Shown: one piece after another, positions 25,467 to 33,390 of the stretch | How positions within the stretch are numbered: the first letter of the stretch is position 1 | Layout of the letters: each line of letters opens with the position of its first letter | Source: Streptomonospora mangrovi | Lineage (GTDB): Bacteria; Actinomycetota; Actinomycetes; Streptosporangiales; Streptosporangiaceae | NCBI RefSeq assembly: GCF_027604915.1 | Contig: NZ_JAJAQC010000030.1 | Location: 1-64,000 of the forward strand | Length of the DNA: 64,000 nt | Direction of reading: 5' to 3' | Notes under the pieces: model-generated | Told to the model about the DNA's origin: nothing | Seen by the model: only the letters and a program-made list of their open reading frames with translations | The model's database searches: none | Made by a program: the position numbers and the translations under genes

Positions 25467-25505
25467 GCCCCCTTGCTACCAGACCCCCGTCCGGCGGCGC
25501 GCACG

Positions 25506-25514
25506 TTGTCCACA
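25506..25514 (+). other. Isolated DnaA-box-like nonamer TTGTCCACA
   Basis: A second single copy of the actinomycete DnaA-box form, in the region upstream of recQ. It is isolated, so not an origin; at most a regulatory DnaA site. Confidence 0.3.
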
Positions 25515-25679
25515 GCCCCACGGGCACCACATCGTCCCTGTCCGAAACGGCACCGCGGACACCGCGCCCCCATGTCCGTTATGGGCACTTCGGCGCACAC
25601 GTGCGCGCGGCCCGGTACGCTCACCCGCTGAGTGGCAGAAAGCGACGAGGCCGGATGCGACGAGGAGTGGCAGAGCGCG

Positions 25680-26141
25680 ATGTCCCAGCCCGCACGGGTC
25701 GATACCCAGACGCTGGACCGGTGGAAGTGGATCGCCACGAGGGCGGTCGAGGAGTTGGCGATGGCCGGGCTGCCGGTGACCACCGGCCTGCCGCCGTCGC
25801 TGGGCGGCGGGGTGGAGGTCGAGGTCGACCCGCTGTCCGACCCCACGGGCGGAGTCTACCTGCGCTGGCAGGCGCACGGGCAGTTGATCCGGCCCGCCCT
25901 GGAGGAGTTCTCCGCGCGCTCGGGCGGCGCGGCGGGTGAGCCGGGCGCCGCGGGCGGCGACTCGGCGGTGCGCCACCACGACACCGTGTGCGAGGCGATG
26001 GTCACCGCCATGGCGACCATCCTCACCTCCGCCGGTTTCACGGTCCGCCGCGCGGGCGAGGTCAACGACTTCGCCGACGGCCTGTACATCGACGCCGCCC
26101 CCGACCCCCGCCGCCTGGAGGAGCGCACCTGGCACCCGTGA
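25680..26141 (+). CDS. Conserved-looking hypothetical protein
   Basis: A 153-residue protein I do not recognise. N-terminal helix (DTQTLDRWKWIATRAVEELAM), a strand-rich middle (VEVEVDPLSDPTGGVYLRW), a helix (HHDTVCEAMVTAMATILTSA) and a final FTVRRAGEVNDFADGLYIDAA. It is codon-biased like its neighbours and lacks signal or membrane segments. ATG 25680 has GAGGAG 12 bases upstream. An alternative GTG at 25632 would add 16 unusual residues. A TACGCT box at 25616-25621 could start a transcript just before that GTG. Divergent from recQ. Confidence 0.72.
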   Translation: MSQPARVDTQTLDRWKWIATRAVEELAMAGLPVTTGLPPSLGGGVEVEVDPLSDPTGGVYLRWQAHGQLIRPALEEFSARSGGAAGEPGAAGGDSAVRHHDTVCEAMVTAMATILTSAGFTVRRAGEVNDFADGLYIDAAPDPRRLEERTWHP

Positions 26142-26286
26142 GGAGGCGAGGGCGGCCCGCGGTGCGGGCCGGCGGTGACCGGGCCGCCCGGCGGCGGCTG
26201 ACGCGGGCGGCGAGGCGGCGACGGCGCTCGGCGCCCCTCACGGCCCCGGCCCTCCGCCGCGAGGACCGGTGACCGGTGGCGGCGGC

Positions 26287-26667
26287 TCAGGTGGGCTCGT
26301 CCAGGCGGCCTGGGCGGTGTTCGGGGCGGTCGCCGCGCTCCAGCGCCTCGGCGAGTTCGTCGCCGACCATGTGCTCCTCGCTGATCTCGCCCCGGCTGTA
26401 GGCCACGCGGCCGATCGTCTGGGCCAGCACCGGGACCGTGAGCATCTGGAACAGCGCCGCCAGCGCCAGCAGGGCCGCCACCCGCACGTCGGGCAACTGG
26501 CAGGCCGCGCCGACGAGGATCAGGATCAGGGCCACCGTGTCGGGCTTGGTCGCCGCGTGCACCCGGCCCAGCAGGGTCGGGAAGCGCACCAGGCCCACGG
26601 TGCCCACGAACGCGAACAGCGCGCCCAGCGGCAGCGTGACGGCGGTGACGACGTCAGCCGCGGTCAT
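26287..26667 (-). CDS. mrpG: Na+/H+ antiporter subunit G
   Basis: A 126-residue MrpG/MnhG protein. Three hydrophobic helices lie in residues 1-90, with the family pattern GTVGLVRFPTLLGRVHAATKPDT after the first helix. A 35-residue hydrophilic tail follows. MrpG is a small membrane subunit of the multi-protein Mrp complex that exchanges cytoplasmic Na+ for protons. It is the last gene of the operon. ATG 26667 lies inside the end of mrpF (14-base overlap). Confidence 0.93.
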   Translation of the reverse strand: MTAADVVTAVTLPLGALFAFVGTVGLVRFPTLLGRVHAATKPDTVALILILVGAACQLPDVRVAALLALAALFQMLTVPVLAQTIGRVAYSRGEISEEHMVGDELAEALERGDRPEHRPGRLDEPT

Positions 26668-26932
26668 GGGCCCTCCTCTCGGCGAAGCGGGCGGCCGTCA
26701 GCGAGCCGACGAACCCCAGCAGCGCGAACGTGATCACCAGCCCGATGTAGGCGGAGTCGCCGCGCACCGCCACCTCCACCGCGACGAAGCTGATCAGCAG
26801 CACCGAGGTGGCGTTCAGGCACAGAATCCGGTCCATCACCGACGGCCCCCGCACCAGCCGGTAGAGCGTCAGCAGCACGGCCATGCCCAGCAGCACGAAG
26901 GTGACCGTGTACACGTGGTCCAGGACGTTCAC
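26654..26932 (-). CDS. mrpF: Na+/H+ antiporter subunit F
   Basis: A 92-residue MrpF/MnhF protein with three membrane helices and the hallmark RLVRGPSVMDRILCLNA between helices 1 and 2. GTG 26932 overlaps the mrpE stop by four bases (GTGA), which fixes the start. It assembles with MrpE, G and the others in the cytoplasmic membrane. Confidence 0.93.
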   Translation of the reverse strand: MNVLDHVYTVTFVLLGMAVLLTLYRLVRGPSVMDRILCLNATSVLLISFVAVEVAVRGDSAYIGLVITFALLGFVGSLTAARFAERRAHDRG

Positions 26933-27633
26933 CGCGGGTCCTCCTTGTCGTCGGCCTCGGCGGCCCCGGGGAGCGCCTCGGCCGCGCCGCGCGCCTCCCG
27001 TTCGGCCTCGCGCCGCTCCTCGCGCTCGAACTCCTCGATGTCGGCGGCCGTGCCGAACGCCCACACGAACAGCTTCTCGGTGCGGCGCACCTGGCGGCGC
27101 AACTGCCGCACCGAGCGCTCCGACTCGATCGGGGTGCCGTGCACGTAGAGCACGCCCTCCTCGCGGTTCAGCTCGATCACCAGGCTGCCGGTGATCAGCG
27201 AGAGCCCGCCGGTGACCATCGCCAGCAGCAGGTCGGAGTCGGTGCGCATGGGCACCTCCACGATCACGCCGCGCATCCGCTCGGGCCGCCACAGCGCGTG
27301 CACCGACACCTGCACGCTGGAGGCGAACATGTCCCACACGATGTGGCCGACCAGCAGCAGCACGTGCAGCGGCCGGAACCGCAACCCCACCGGCAGGTGC
27401 GGCAGCTTCGCGGCGGCGTAGCCGGCCGTGGCCACGCCCGCCCCGGCCACCACCGTGCCCGGGCTGGGGTCGCCCCACAGAATGACCCACATCAGCGTCA
27501 GCCACGCGATGGTCGGCAGCCGGCCCAGCATCCGCTGGAGCGGCGTGCGCCGCCGCCCGGCCTCGGCCCCGGCGGCACCGGAGCCCGCGGTCGCCTCGTC
27601 CACGGCGCGCTCACCCCCCTCGTCCGCGCTCAC
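26929..27633 (-). CDS. mrpE: Na+/H+ antiporter subunit E
   Basis: A 234-residue MrpE/MnhE protein, longer than the usual 160 or so because of polar extensions at both ends: about 30 residues N-terminal, and a charged Glu/Arg/Ala tail from about 195. The core has two helices, WDMFASSVQVS and the signature TLITGSLVIEL-like stretch SLITGSLVIELNREEGVLYVH. GTG 27633 overlaps mrpD by four bases. The charged tail is probably cytosolic and helical. Confidence 0.92.
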   Translation of the reverse strand: MSADEGGERAVDEATAGSGAAGAEAGRRRTPLQRMLGRLPTIAWLTLMWVILWGDPSPGTVVAGAGVATAGYAAAKLPHLPVGLRFRPLHVLLLVGHIVWDMFASSVQVSVHALWRPERMRGVIVEVPMRTDSDLLLAMVTGGLSLITGSLVIELNREEGVLYVHGTPIESERSVRQLRRQVRRTEKLFVWAFGTAADIEEFEREERREAEREARGAAEALPGAAEADDKEDPR

Positions 27634-29156
27634 CGGGTGTCACTCCCCAGCACCGCCTCGATGTAGGCCGACCCGTTCATCAGGCCGTGGGCGGCGGTGA
27701 AGGCGACCTCCGACAGCGGCCCCGCGCAGACCGCGATGGCCACGCCGAAGACGACCATCACCCCGGTCATCACCGCCATGAACTTCAGCCCGCCCAGGTG
27801 CGACCCGCGCTTGAGCCGCTCGCGCGCCTCGACCATGTCGGGCATCGGCGTGCCCCAGAACCCGCGCGCCCAGACCCGGAAGATCGCCATCAGGGTGAGC
27901 AGGCTGGTGACCACGCCGGCCGCCAGCGCGGTGTAGACCAGCCACCCGCCGGTTCCCACGCCCGCCTGGAACAGCGCGACCTTGGCGACGAACCCCGACA
28001 GCGGCGGGATGCCCGCCAGGCTCATCGCGGGCAGGAAGAAGTACAGGGCCAGCACCGGCGACACCGTGGTCAGCCCGCGCATCGAGCGCAGCGAACTGTG
28101 CCCCACGTACTGCCGGATCAGCCCGTTGACCAGGAACAGGTTGGCCTGCACCACGATGTGGTGGACCAGGTAGATCACCACCCCGGCCAGCGCGGCCACC
28201 GAGTTGACGCCCAGCCCGAAGATCATGAACCCGATGTGGCTGACCAGCGCGAACGACATCAGCCGGTTGATGTCGTCCTGCACCAGCGCGCCGAAGATGC
28301 CCACGAGCATGGTCGCGATGGCCACGCACAGCAGCACCGTGGAGATGTCGTCGCGGCCGAACAGCAGGGTCTGGCTGCGGATGATGGCGTAGACCGCCAC
28401 CTTGGTCAGCAGCGCCGCGAAGATGGCCGAGATGCGGGTGATGGCCACCGGGTAGCTGTCGGGCAGCCAGAAGTGCATCGGCACGATCGCCGACTTGATC
28501 CCGAACACCACCAGGAACAGCAGCGCCAGCACCATGCGCAGCTCGGCGGGCGCCGAGCCCAGCTTCACCGCGATGTCGGCGAGGTTCACCGTTCCGGTCA
28601 GCCCGTAGACCAGCGCGATGCCGGTCAGGAACAGGATCGAGGAAGTCAGGCTCACCACCGTGTAGATCATGCTGGCGCGCACCCGCGCCCGGGTGGGCGC
28701 CTGGGTGATCAGCGCGTAGCTGGCGGTCAGCATGATCTCGAAGCCGACGAACAGGTTGAACAGGTCGCCGGCGAGGAAGCTCAGGCACACCCCGGCGGTC
28801 AGCACCAGGTAGATGGGGTGGAACACCTGCGGCATGGCGCGGCTGAGCCCGCCGATGTCCTGGCCGATGGCGTAGAGCTGCACCACCAGCAGCACCACCG
28901 AGGACACCGCCAGCAGCAGCGCGGCCAGCGGGTCGGCGACGATGGTGATGCCCAGCGGCGCCTCCCAGTCGCCGGCCTGGCTGGTCAGCACGGTGCCGTC
29001 GGCGGTGGCCGCCAGCAGCAGCGCGGTGTCGGCGACCACCACGGCCAGCGTGGCCACGGCCACCCCGGCCTGGACGCGCCGGTGCCTGCGCAGCAGCAGG
29101 GCCAGCGCCGCACCCAGCAGCGGCACCACGAACGGGATGGCCAGCAGCGCGTTCAC
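27630..29156 (-). CDS. mrpD: Na+/H+ antiporter subunit D
   Basis: A 508-residue, about 14-helix NuoL/M/N-like protein. The family core is clear: FVGFEIMLTASYALI contains the membrane Glu of transmembrane helix 5, the Lys is in FGIKSAIVPMHFWLPDSYP, and a helix-12 Lys is in LSGFVAKVALFQAG. MrpD is one of the two proton- or ion-conducting antiporter subunits related to complex I. GTG 29156 overlaps the mrpC stop by four bases. Confidence 0.94.
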   Translation of the reverse strand: MNALLAIPFVVPLLGAALALLLRRHRRVQAGVAVATLAVVVADTALLLAATADGTVLTSQAGDWEAPLGITIVADPLAALLLAVSSVVLLVVQLYAIGQDIGGLSRAMPQVFHPIYLVLTAGVCLSFLAGDLFNLFVGFEIMLTASYALITQAPTRARVRASMIYTVVSLTSSILFLTGIALVYGLTGTVNLADIAVKLGSAPAELRMVLALLFLVVFGIKSAIVPMHFWLPDSYPVAITRISAIFAALLTKVAVYAIIRSQTLLFGRDDISTVLLCVAIATMLVGIFGALVQDDINRLMSFALVSHIGFMIFGLGVNSVAALAGVVIYLVHHIVVQANLFLVNGLIRQYVGHSSLRSMRGLTTVSPVLALYFFLPAMSLAGIPPLSGFVAKVALFQAGVGTGGWLVYTALAAGVVTSLLTLMAIFRVWARGFWGTPMPDMVEARERLKRGSHLGGLKFMAVMTGVMVVFGVAIAVCAGPLSEVAFTAAHGLMNGSAYIEAVLGSDTR

Positions 29157-29527
29157 GCGGAGTCCTCCGGCTCCGCCAGCCGCCCGATCCGGCGGTCCTC
29201 CAGGTCGGCGGGCACCTCGTCGTTCTCATCGCCCAGCCACACCCGGTAGGCCAGCGCCAGCAGGAACGTCGTCACGCCGAAGGTGATGACGATGGCGGTC
29301 AGCGCCATGGCCTGGGGCAGCGGGTCCGACAGCGGCCCCTCGTGCTCGGTCAGCAGCGGCGGCAGGGTGATGGCGCGGTCGGTGAGCATCAGCGACACGT
29401 TGGCGGCGTGGCCCAGCACCAGGATGCCGAACACCACGCGCATCAGCGAGCGCTGGAGCAGCAGGTAGAAGCCGCTGGAGTAGAGCACGGCCGCGACCAC
29501 GACCAGGGTGAATCCGGGGGCGCTCAC
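29153..29527 (-). CDS. mrpC: Na+/H+ antiporter subunit C
   Basis: A 124-residue NuoK-like protein with three membrane helices: SGFYLLLQRSLMRVVFGI, then GHAANVSLML, then a third helix starting ALTAIVITFGVTTFLLALAY, and a polar C-terminal tail. It is the Mrp counterpart of complex I NuoK. The start GTG 29527 overlaps the mrpB stop by four bases. Confidence 0.93.
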   Translation of the reverse strand: MSAPGFTLVVVAAVLYSSGFYLLLQRSLMRVVFGILVLGHAANVSLMLTDRAITLPPLLTEHEGPLSDPLPQAMALTAIVITFGVTTFLLALAYRVWLGDENDEVPADLEDRRIGRLAEPEDSA

Positions 29528-30132
29528 GCGGCACCGCCCTCCTCCGGTCCCCAGGCGCCGCCGCGTTCGCGGGCCTCGTACTCCTCGGCTTCCATCCGCG
29601 CGCCCAACGCGGCCACGACGGACAGCACCAGACCGACGACGATGAGGAACACCCCCGATTCGAAGAGCAGGTAGCTGGCGAACTTGACCTTCCCGAACAG
29701 CGGCAGGACCGCCGTGTAGCTGACGACCTCCAGGACCGGGCGGCCGAACAGCAGCGGGGCGCTCGCGGTGCCCCCGGCCAGCAGCAGGCCCAGCGCCAGC
29801 AGCCGGTTGGGCTGCATGGGGATGCCCGCCGCCAGCTCGTGGCGGCCCCCGGCGATGTAGCGCAGCACGTAGGCCATGCTGGCGACCAGGCCGCCGGCGA
29901 ACCCGCCGCCGGGCCGGTCGTGCCCCGAGACCAGCAGGAACACCGAGAAGGTGAGGATGGCCGGGGTGAGCAGCCGGGTGGCGACCTCCAGCAGCACCGA
30001 GCGCGGGCCGAACGCCGGGCGCACGGCGGTGCTCAGCCACCGCTCGCGCGGGGCCTCCCAGTCCTCGGGCGGGCCGCCCGGGCGGTCGGCGCGCCCGGCG
30101 GGCACGGGGTAGGCGGACTCAAGGTCGGCCAT
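29524..30132 (-). CDS. mrpB: Na+/H+ antiporter subunit B
   Basis: A 202-residue MnhB-domain protein with four membrane helices. The family motif is SGHDRPGGGFAGGLVASMAY, and helix 4 follows KVKFASYLLFESGVFLIVVG. A 45-residue polar N-terminus is longer than usual. The frame opens further upstream. ATG 30132 is chosen because it overlaps the end of mrpA by 14 bases, as elsewhere in the operon, and upstream residues are just mrpA sequence in another frame. It packs against MrpA and C. Confidence 0.92.
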   Translation of the reverse strand: MADLESAYPVPAGRADRPGGPPEDWEAPRERWLSTAVRPAFGPRSVLLEVATRLLTPAILTFSVFLLVSGHDRPGGGFAGGLVASMAYVLRYIAGGRHELAAGIPMQPNRLLALGLLLAGGTASAPLLFGRPVLEVVSYTAVLPLFGKVKFASYLLFESGVFLIVVGLVLSVVAALGARMEAEEYEARERGGAWGPEEGGAA

Positions 30133-32926
30133 CGTCGCTCCCCTCGTGGTCGTCGGGGTCTGCCGGGGTTTCGCGGGGGTCGGGAGGCGGGTCGGCGGAG
30201 TCCGCGGGGGTGTCGCCGGGGTCGGGCGGCGCGGGACCGGGGTCGGCGGCGTCACCGGGCGCGTCGGCGGGGCGCGGCCGGGGGCCGCCCGCCGGTCCGC
30301 CCTCCGCCGGTTCACCGCCCCCCGGTCCGCCGCCCACGGCTTCGGCCCTGGACTCGCCGCCGGCGCCCTCCGGACCGGCGGCCGTGCCGCGCACGGTCAT
30401 CTCGGCCTCGCCGGCCTCGGCGCCGGCGCCGCGCGCGGGCGCCTGCCCCTGGCCCAGCGCGGGCTCGGCGGCGGCGTGGGCGGCCACGGAGTCGGCGTGC
30501 TCCTCGGCGGCGGCCGACAGCCGGGCCTCCTCCTCGGCCTCGACGGCGACCTCGGCGGCGGGCTCGTCCACGACGCGGTTGCGCCGGTTGAGCAGCACCA
30601 GCGAGGCCACGGCGACGGCGGCCGTGGCCAGCACCACGATCTCGCCGAGGGTGTCCAGCGCCCGGAAGTCGGCCAGGATGATGTTGACGAGGTTGTCGCC
30701 GCCGGCCTCGTCGGCCCGCTCGGTGTAGCCCTGGGAGATCGGCGCGTCGGTGCGCGCGGCGGTCATCAGCCACAGCGCCAGGGCGATGAACGTCCCGGCG
30801 GCGGCGCACAGCAGCACGGTCAGCCGCTTGGCCCACCCGTTGGGCCGGACGCTGAAGGTGGTGGGCAGCCGGCGCAGGACGAACACCAGGATGATCGTGG
30901 TGAGGGTCTCGACCAGCACCAGGGTGAGGGCGAGGTCGGGGGCGCCGTGCAGCACGAACAGCCCGGCGATCCCGAACCCGAGCACGCTGAGCAGGATCAG
31001 CGCGGGGAACCGCCGGTGCTCGCGCACGGTGGCGATCGTGGTCACCACGACCACCGCCGCCACCAGCAGCTCCAGCGGGCTGTCCCACAGCCGGAACGCG
31101 CCCTGCACCCCCGGCACGGCGATCTCGCCGGTGATCAGCCCGGCCGCCAGGCGCGCGCCGGGCAGCAGGAGCATGGTGGCCAGGATGATGCCGAGGTAGA
31201 CCGGCAGCGACCCGCTCTGGGTGCGCCGGGTGACGCTCAGCGCCACGCTGTAGACGCCGTGCACGAACAGGTGGTAGCCGTACTCGGCGTCGGGCCAGCG
31301 CGGCATCCGGTTCTGGAGCCGGCTCACCGCCCGGCGCCGCACGAACATCAGCGCGCCGGCGGCGATCACCAGGCCGGTCAGCAGCAGCGGCAGGGTGATC
31401 CCGTGCCACAGCGACAGGTGGTAGGCGTGGTGGCCGGCGGGCAGGTCGTGGGCGTAGCCCTGGGCGAGGGGGTCGGCCAGGGCGGGGGCGAGGCCCAGGC
31501 CGAGGCTGACCGCCGTCAGCGCCACCGGTGCGGCGACGAACGCCGCCGAGGGCCGCCGGAAGCCGCGTTCGGAGACGGTCGACTTGTCGGCGAAGGCGCC
31601 CCAGACGAACCGGGCGCTGTAGGCGAAGGTGAGGATCGAGCCCAGCACCAGGCCGGTGAGCATGACGGCCGAGCCCTCGGGGCCGGGGGCCGGCGCCGCG
31701 CCGGGCACGAACGCCTCCAGCGCGGCCTCCTTGCCGACGAACCCGACCAGCGGCGGCAGCCCGGCCATGGACGCCGCCGCCAGGGTGGCGGCCACGGCGA
31801 GCACGGGCATGCGCCGGCCCAGCCCGGTCAGCCGGCTGATGCTGCGGGTGCCGGTCTGGTGGTCGATGATGCCCACGGTCAGGAACAGCGCGGACTTGAA
31901 GAACCCGTGGGCCAGCAGCATGGCGATCATGGCCACGCCGGCGACCTGGGTGCCGGCGCCGCCCAGCAGCACGAGGAATCCCAGTTGGCTGACGGTGCCG
32001 TAGGCCAGCAGCAGCTTGAGGTCGTCCTGGCGCAGCGCGCGCCAGCCGCCCACCAGCATGGTGGCCAGGCCGAAGCCCAGCACCAGCCACCGCCACAGGT
32101 CGGCGTCGGCGAACCCGGGCGCCAGCCGGGCCACCAGGTAGACCCCGCCCTTGACCATGGCCGCCGCGTGCAGGTAGGCGCTGACGGGCGTGGGCGCCAC
32201 CATCGCGCCGGGCAGCCAGAAGTGCAGCGGCACCTGCGCGGACTTGCCGAACGCACCGGCCAGCACCAGCACCAGGGCCACGGTCAGCCACGGGCCGCCG
32301 TCGGGCGGGTCGGCCACCAGCCCGGAGATGCTGTAGTCGCCGGCGGCGTGGCCCAGCATCACGAACCCGATGAGCATCAGCAGGCCGGTGCCGGCGGTGG
32401 TGACCAGCGCCTGGGTGGCGGCGCGGCGCGCCTGCTCCTTGCGGTCGTCGTGGCCCACCAGCAGGAAGGAGGTGACCGAGGTCAGCTCCCAGAACACATA
32501 CAGCGCGAAGAGGTTGTCGGTGGTGACCACGCCGAGCATGGCGCCGGAGAACAGCACCAGCACGGCGGCCAGGCGGCCCAGCCCGCGCTCGCCGTGGTGG
32601 AAGTAGGCGGCGCAGTAGCAGAAGATGACCGCGCCGATACCGCTGACCAGCACGATCATGGCCAGCGACAGCGCGTCCACGCGGAAGTTCAGCCCGATCC
32701 CCAGCGCGGGCGCCCAGGCGACCTCGGCGGTGGCGGCACGGCCGGCCACGATGGCGGGGGCCTGGGCCAGCGCCCACACCGCCGACACCGCCGGCGGTAC
32801 CCCGGCGAGCAGGAAGGCGCGGGGGCCGAGGCGGCGGACCAGCGGCGGCAGCGGCACGGCGACCACGGCGTGCAGCGCGAGGATGGCGGGCAGCAGCATA
32901 GGCACGTCGATCATCATCGGGAGCAC
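30119..32926 (-). CDS. mrpA: Na+/H+ antiporter subunit A with extended C-terminal tail
   Basis: A 935-residue protein. Residues 1-600 are a NuoL-like antiporter module (VFWELTSVTSFLLVGHDD with the helix-5 Glu, GKSAQVPLHFWLPGAMVAPT with the conserved Lys). Residues about 600-780 hold the additional helices of the DUF4040 and MnhB-like C-terminal region. The final about 150 residues (from 785) are low-complexity Ala/Glu/Gly/Pro/Asp with no predicted fold, unusual for MrpA. GTG 32926 has AGGTG seven bases upstream and gives VLPMMIDVPMLLPAIL, directly at helix 1. It is the first gene of the operon; the promoter must lie in 32927-33390. Confidence 0.93.
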   Translation of the reverse strand: MLPMMIDVPMLLPAILALHAVVAVPLPPLVRRLGPRAFLLAGVPPAVSAVWALAQAPAIVAGRAATAEVAWAPALGIGLNFRVDALSLAMIVLVSGIGAVIFCYCAAYFHHGERGLGRLAAVLVLFSGAMLGVVTTDNLFALYVFWELTSVTSFLLVGHDDRKEQARRAATQALVTTAGTGLLMLIGFVMLGHAAGDYSISGLVADPPDGGPWLTVALVLVLAGAFGKSAQVPLHFWLPGAMVAPTPVSAYLHAAAMVKGGVYLVARLAPGFADADLWRWLVLGFGLATMLVGGWRALRQDDLKLLLAYGTVSQLGFLVLLGGAGTQVAGVAMIAMLLAHGFFKSALFLTVGIIDHQTGTRSISRLTGLGRRMPVLAVAATLAAASMAGLPPLVGFVGKEAALEAFVPGAAPAPGPEGSAVMLTGLVLGSILTFAYSARFVWGAFADKSTVSERGFRRPSAAFVAAPVALTAVSLGLGLAPALADPLAQGYAHDLPAGHHAYHLSLWHGITLPLLLTGLVIAAGALMFVRRRAVSRLQNRMPRWPDAEYGYHLFVHGVYSVALSVTRRTQSGSLPVYLGIILATMLLLPGARLAAGLITGEIAVPGVQGAFRLWDSPLELLVAAVVVVTTIATVREHRRFPALILLSVLGFGIAGLFVLHGAPDLALTLVLVETLTTIILVFVLRRLPTTFSVRPNGWAKRLTVLLCAAAGTFIALALWLMTAARTDAPISQGYTERADEAGGDNLVNIILADFRALDTLGEIVVLATAAVAVASLVLLNRRNRVVDEPAAEVAVEAEEEARLSAAAEEHADSVAAHAAAEPALGQGQAPARGAGAEAGEAEMTVRGTAAGPEGAGGESRAEAVGGGPGGGEPAEGGPAGGPRPRPADAPGDAADPGPAPPDPGDTPADSADPPPDPRETPADPDDHEGSDDGRP

Positions 32927-33390
32927 GGACGCGCACCTGCCGCCGGGCGGCGGCGCGGTGCCGGTGCGGCGGGCAGGACGGAGGAGGTCGGCGGGGCGGG
33001 AGGGGGTGCCTTCAAGGGTAGCGGCGCGCACGGCCGCCGCCTTGACTCCGCCGCGATCGGGTGTACCATTCGCCGCCTTTCGTTGGCCTGATCCGCCCCG
33101 CACGCTCCGTGACATCCGGCCGCGACCAGCGCAGACACCGAAACCGGCCGCGCGGTTTCGGAGGACATTCCCGGTATCAGCGTGTTTGTTCTCACGCGGG
33201 AGGCAGAGGCGGCACCGGACCCATCCCCACCGATGTCACGGAACGTGAGCATCGTCGCGGCCCGTCCGGCACCGGGGTATCCGGGTCCACCCAAATTACC
33301 GGCATTTTGACGAAATCCTAACGCGCCGCGACGTGCCCGCCTCGACCGCCTGGTTCGCGATGGTCACCCGGTGGGGACAGAATTACCGGC
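32927..33390. promoter_or_regulatory. Divergent promoter region between mrp operon and parC
   Basis: About 460 bases without a gene. It includes the most AT-rich sequence nearby (around 33290-33320, with TTGACG at 33307). A direct 12-base repeat AATTACCGGCAT occurs at 33294-33305 and 33381-33392, the second copy covering the parC start. The exact start sites cannot be read. Confidence 0.5.

Noticed and set aside
2861-25514. TTGTCCACA nonamers as part of a replication origin
   Set aside because: Only two isolated copies 22 kb apart, with no cluster and no dnaA/dnaN genes.
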